In this document: in pieces, positions 61,682 through 64,000 of the stretch | How the letters are laid out: every line of letters starts with the position of its first letter | How positions within the stretch are numbered: position 1 is the first letter of the stretch | Assembly (NCBI GenBank): GCA_048266425.1 | Contig: JBLWZN010000007.1 | Location: 45,255 to 109,254, forward strand | DNA length: 64,000 nt | Direction of reading: 5' to 3' | Origin: Cerina sp048266425 | GTDB taxonomy: Bacteria > Bacteroidota > Bacteroidia > Flavobacteriales > Flavobacteriaceae | Notes under the pieces: model-generated | What the model was told of the DNA's origin: nothing | The model's database searches: none | Seen by the model: the letters and a program-made list of their open reading frames with translations, nothing else | Position numbers and translations under genes: made by a program

Positions 61682-63649
61682 ATGAAACCAATCACACATT
61701 TATTTTTTCTGTTCTTTTCGTTTTTCGGATTTTCCCAAAATAATCCATTTTACGTTAATTACAACTGGGAAGAAAATCCTAATTATGAAAAGCTAACAGA
61801 TGATACCCAACCTATGGTTGCTGTCAAGGACAAATACGTAGTAGAGTTTGCCTATACTGATGAAAATACCCTGACAGAGTATTATTTAGAGCATCAAGTG
61901 CTATGGCTTAACAACGATGATAAAATAGAAGCCTATAACAAAATTTACCTGCCATATTCCTCCTCTTCTGAATTATTGGTGAGTAAAGCAAGGGTCATTA
62001 CAAAGGGAGGTAAAATTATCGTTTTGGATGATTCTAAAATCCTAACTGCAAAGGACGAAGAAACGGGAAAGCAATATCAATATTTTGCTCTGGAGGGAAT
62101 CGAAAAAGGCAGTTTTGTTGAATACTATTATGTTGAAAAAAAATATCCTAGTTATAAGGGAACGCTGTTTCGATTACAAGCCTCCTTTGACAAAAAAAAT
62201 GTCGAATTTGATCTATTCTCTCCCAAAAATCTTGTATTCGAATTTAAAAGTTATAATGATATTCCTTCCATAGCTAGGGACACCTTATCAAAGGATAAAC
62301 TTCATTGGAAATTGGCAATAAAGGGGTTAAAGGGCTTGCCTGAAGAGGAACAATCGCCATATCAAGCCTCTCGGGGCGCTATTATTTATAAACTCGATAA
62401 AAATCTTAAAAACAATACGAATGACATTTCATCCTATGGGATTGTTGCTCAAAATTTATATGCTTTTTATTATGCCGAACCATCAAAGAAATCCAAAAAA
62501 TTAATTGATGAATTTCTTTCGGAAGCTCTTCCTGATGCCGATCAAGATCAAGATTCCAAAATTAGAAACTTGGATAGCTTTATTAAAACAAACGTCTTTC
62601 TTTCCGAAGGTAATGCTGAAGAATTAAAGGATCTAGCCGAAGTTCTGAACAAAAAAGTGGCTAACACTACTGGAATGGTCAAACTTTATGTGGCTCTATT
62701 AAATACCCTTAATATTAATTATGAAATGGTAATTACAAGTAATAGGGAAAAGTTGAAATTTGACAAAGAGTTTGAAGCTAATAACTTTTTGACAGATTTC
62801 TTATTTTATTTTCCCGAAAGCAAAACCTTTTTGGCGCCAACTGAAACTGGTACTCGATATGGATTCCCTCCTTCCAATCTAACTGGGAATTACGGGCTAT
62901 TTATAAAGGAAATCACCGTAGGCGACTTTAAATCAGGACTTGGAAAAATAAAGTATATAGAGTCTTTGGGGGCAGATAAGACAATTGATCGAATGGTAAT
63001 AGATGTTAGCTTTAATGAAAATAATATTTCCAAAAACAAAATAAAACTAGATAGATCCTTTACTGGTTATTATGCAATGCAATTTCAACCTTATATGCAT
63101 TTGGCAAAAGAAAAAGATAAAGATAAACTTATAGAAGGGCTTGCAAAAAGTATGAACGAAAATGTACAAATTACTAAAAAGGAAATAATAAATGATAGCC
63201 CTGACCTATTTGGCGTTAAACCTTTGGAGTTTATTGTTGATTTGGAATCGGACGCCTTTACTGAAAAAGCCGGAAAAAAATACCTCTTTAAAGTTGGGGA
63301 ACTCATCGGCCCTCAAATAGAAATGTATCAGGAAAAGGAAAGAACGTTACCCTTAGAAGATGAATTTAAAAGAAGTTATTATCGTACAATAAACATCAAA
63401 TTGCCAAAAGGCTATAAAGTTGCCAATTTAGAAGACCTAAATATTGATAACACCTATGAGGATAATGGCAAAGAACTTTTGTCTTTCAAATCTTACTATA
63501 AACTAAAAGACGATATTCTAAGTATTACGGCAGATGAGCATTATGGAATAAACATAATTGACACATCAATATTCGAAGATTATAGAAAGGTAATTAACAG
63601 TGCCGCTGACTTCAATAAAATCACATTGGTCCTGGAACCGGCAATTTAG
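61682..63649 (+). CDS. DUF3857 exported protein with lost transglutaminase triad
   Basis: A 655-residue exported protein (signal ITHLFFLFFSFFGFSQ), paralogous in plan to the one before: DUF3857 domain (about 35-235; 'AVKDKYVVEFAYTDENTLTEYYLEHQVLWLNNDD'), a degraded transglutaminase-fold part and a C-terminal beta domain ('RSYYRTINIKLPKGYKVANLEDLNID'). At the place of the catalytic 'GDCKDxS' stands 'VANTTGMVKLYVALLNTLNI', and where the His should be there is 'ANNFLTDFLFYFPESKTFLAPT', so neither Cys nor His is kept. It starts 2 bases past the preceding stop. A binding or structural partner of the active protein is the simplest reading. Confidence 0.88.
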   Translation: MKPITHLFFLFFSFFGFSQNNPFYVNYNWEENPNYEKLTDDTQPMVAVKDKYVVEFAYTDENTLTEYYLEHQVLWLNNDDKIEAYNKIYLPYSSSSELLVSKARVITKGGKIIVLDDSKILTAKDEETGKQYQYFALEGIEKGSFVEYYYVEKKYPSYKGTLFRLQASFDKKNVEFDLFSPKNLVFEFKSYNDIPSIARDTLSKDKLHWKLAIKGLKGLPEEEQSPYQASRGAIIYKLDKNLKNNTNDISSYGIVAQNLYAFYYAEPSKKSKKLIDEFLSEALPDADQDQDSKIRNLDSFIKTNVFLSEGNAEELKDLAEVLNKKVANTTGMVKLYVALLNTLNINYEMVITSNREKLKFDKEFEANNFLTDFLFYFPESKTFLAPTETGTRYGFPPSNLTGNYGLFIKEITVGDFKSGLGKIKYIESLGADKTIDRMVIDVSFNENNISKNKIKLDRSFTGYYAMQFQPYMHLAKEKDKDKLIEGLAKSMNENVQITKKEIINDSPDLFGVKPLEFIVDLESDAFTEKAGKKYLFKVGELIGPQIEMYQEKERTLPLEDEFKRSYYRTINIKLPKGYKVANLEDLNIDNTYEDNGKELLSFKSYYKLKDDILSITADEHYGINIIDTSIFEDYRKVINSAADFNKITLVLEPAI

Positions 63650-64000
63650 ATTTAGGCTGGAGACTTTATAAGGGTCTGTAAAATAAACTCTGTCCGTTGT
63701 TTCAATTTCTTTGGGGCTTTTTAATGTCATAAGAAGTGAAGTGGATTGCCTCAAGGGCCATTATTAAAAATTTCGCTAGACCTGTACGTCCAAATTCCAA
63801 ATAAATACCGAAAAAATCTAAACTTTAAGCTTTAAGTCTAAGTTGATAAATATAGTAACCTAATTTTTAAATTTCCTCCAAAGTTACATTGGCAACAAAT
63901 CAAAAGATGATTTATTCTAAAATATGGGTATTGGATTTCCCAAAAAGGCTGGAATCATTGACTTCTTAATCATAAGATAGGTGGACGTTCCAAAGTCTAA
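63650..64000. other. Right-end spacer
   Basis: 351 bases to the window edge with no convincing gene, no tRNA-Asp sequence and no clear terminator after 63,649. The element's right end is not visible here. Confidence 0.5.

Larger units (their letters stand above)
37240..64000. mobile_element. Candidate integrative and mobilizable element (right end not in window)
   Basis: The left junction is the tRNA-Asp fragment. Inward lie an integrase, a relaxase-MobC pair with an oriT-like region, and defence-type cargo (RecB/helicase fusion, type I restriction). There are no type IV secretion genes up to 64,000, so within what is visible it is mobilizable, not self-conjugative. Base composition falls toward AT on the right. 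The extent is inferred: I found no second copy of the tRNA end to the right, so the true end may be beyond the window, or part of this stretch may be ordinary chromosome. Confidence 0.5.

Noticed and set aside
63650..64000. Right attachment site of the element
   Set aside because: I searched for the GGCGGTCCGGAC / ACTCGAACCCGCG words and found none right of 37,271.

Overview
The window reads as chromosome of a marine member of the Flavobacteriaceae (Bacteroidota); I cannot name the genus. The signs are two PorP/SprF-family outer-membrane proteins, a CHU_C-type type IX secretion adhesin, a Bacteroidota-style cytochrome oxidase assembly cluster, paired TonB transducers, a sulfatase, and promoters that fit the Bacteroidota consensus (TTG, about 20 bases, TAnnTTTG).

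Positions 1-37,230 look like core genome. In order they hold: an OmpA / PorP-SprF / Calx-beta adhesin locus (64-6982); fabD, a gamma carbonic anhydrase and a second PorP/SprF protein; an Nfu-type Fe-S scaffold, dodecin and an MscS channel; tsaB; a MacAB/TolC-type efflux operon (13,875-19,823); a cytochrome oxidase biogenesis cluster (20,218-25,935); two tandem tonB paralogues; vanZ-like and gcvH; a lipoprotein amidohydrolase; a run of small metabolic or stress-type genes (DUF1801, VOC, DoxX, two SRPBCC proteins, GlxA/AraC regulator, DUF2200, RibD-like reductase); and a sulfatase.

At 37,240-37,271 lies the 3' part of a tRNA-Asp gene, and 124 bases on is a tyrosine recombinase. This is the usual junction of an integrative element. 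No second tRNA-Asp copy is visible up to 64,000, so the element, if intact, runs off the right edge (more than 26 kb). It carries the integrase, a DUF4382 lipoprotein, a MOBP-type relaxase and its MobC partner with a hairpin-rich oriT-like region, an unnamed two-gene cassette, a RecB-nuclease/SF1-helicase fusion, a complete type I restriction system (hsdM-hsdS-AlbA_2 ATPase-hsdR), and a three-gene exported-protein operon (TPR/MORN protein plus two DUF3857 proteins). The right part is visibly more AT-rich than the left.

The most unusual items are: the three-gene operon at 56,456-63,649, in which one transglutaminase-fold protein keeps its Cys-His-Asp triad and its neighbour has lost it; a relaxase frame cut by a single in-frame TAG; a perfect 22-bp inverted repeat and a GC-rich block upstream of the mob genes; the 12-bp in-frame tandem repeat inside the ATPase of the restriction operon; and a GC-rich Calx-beta module inside the adhesin.
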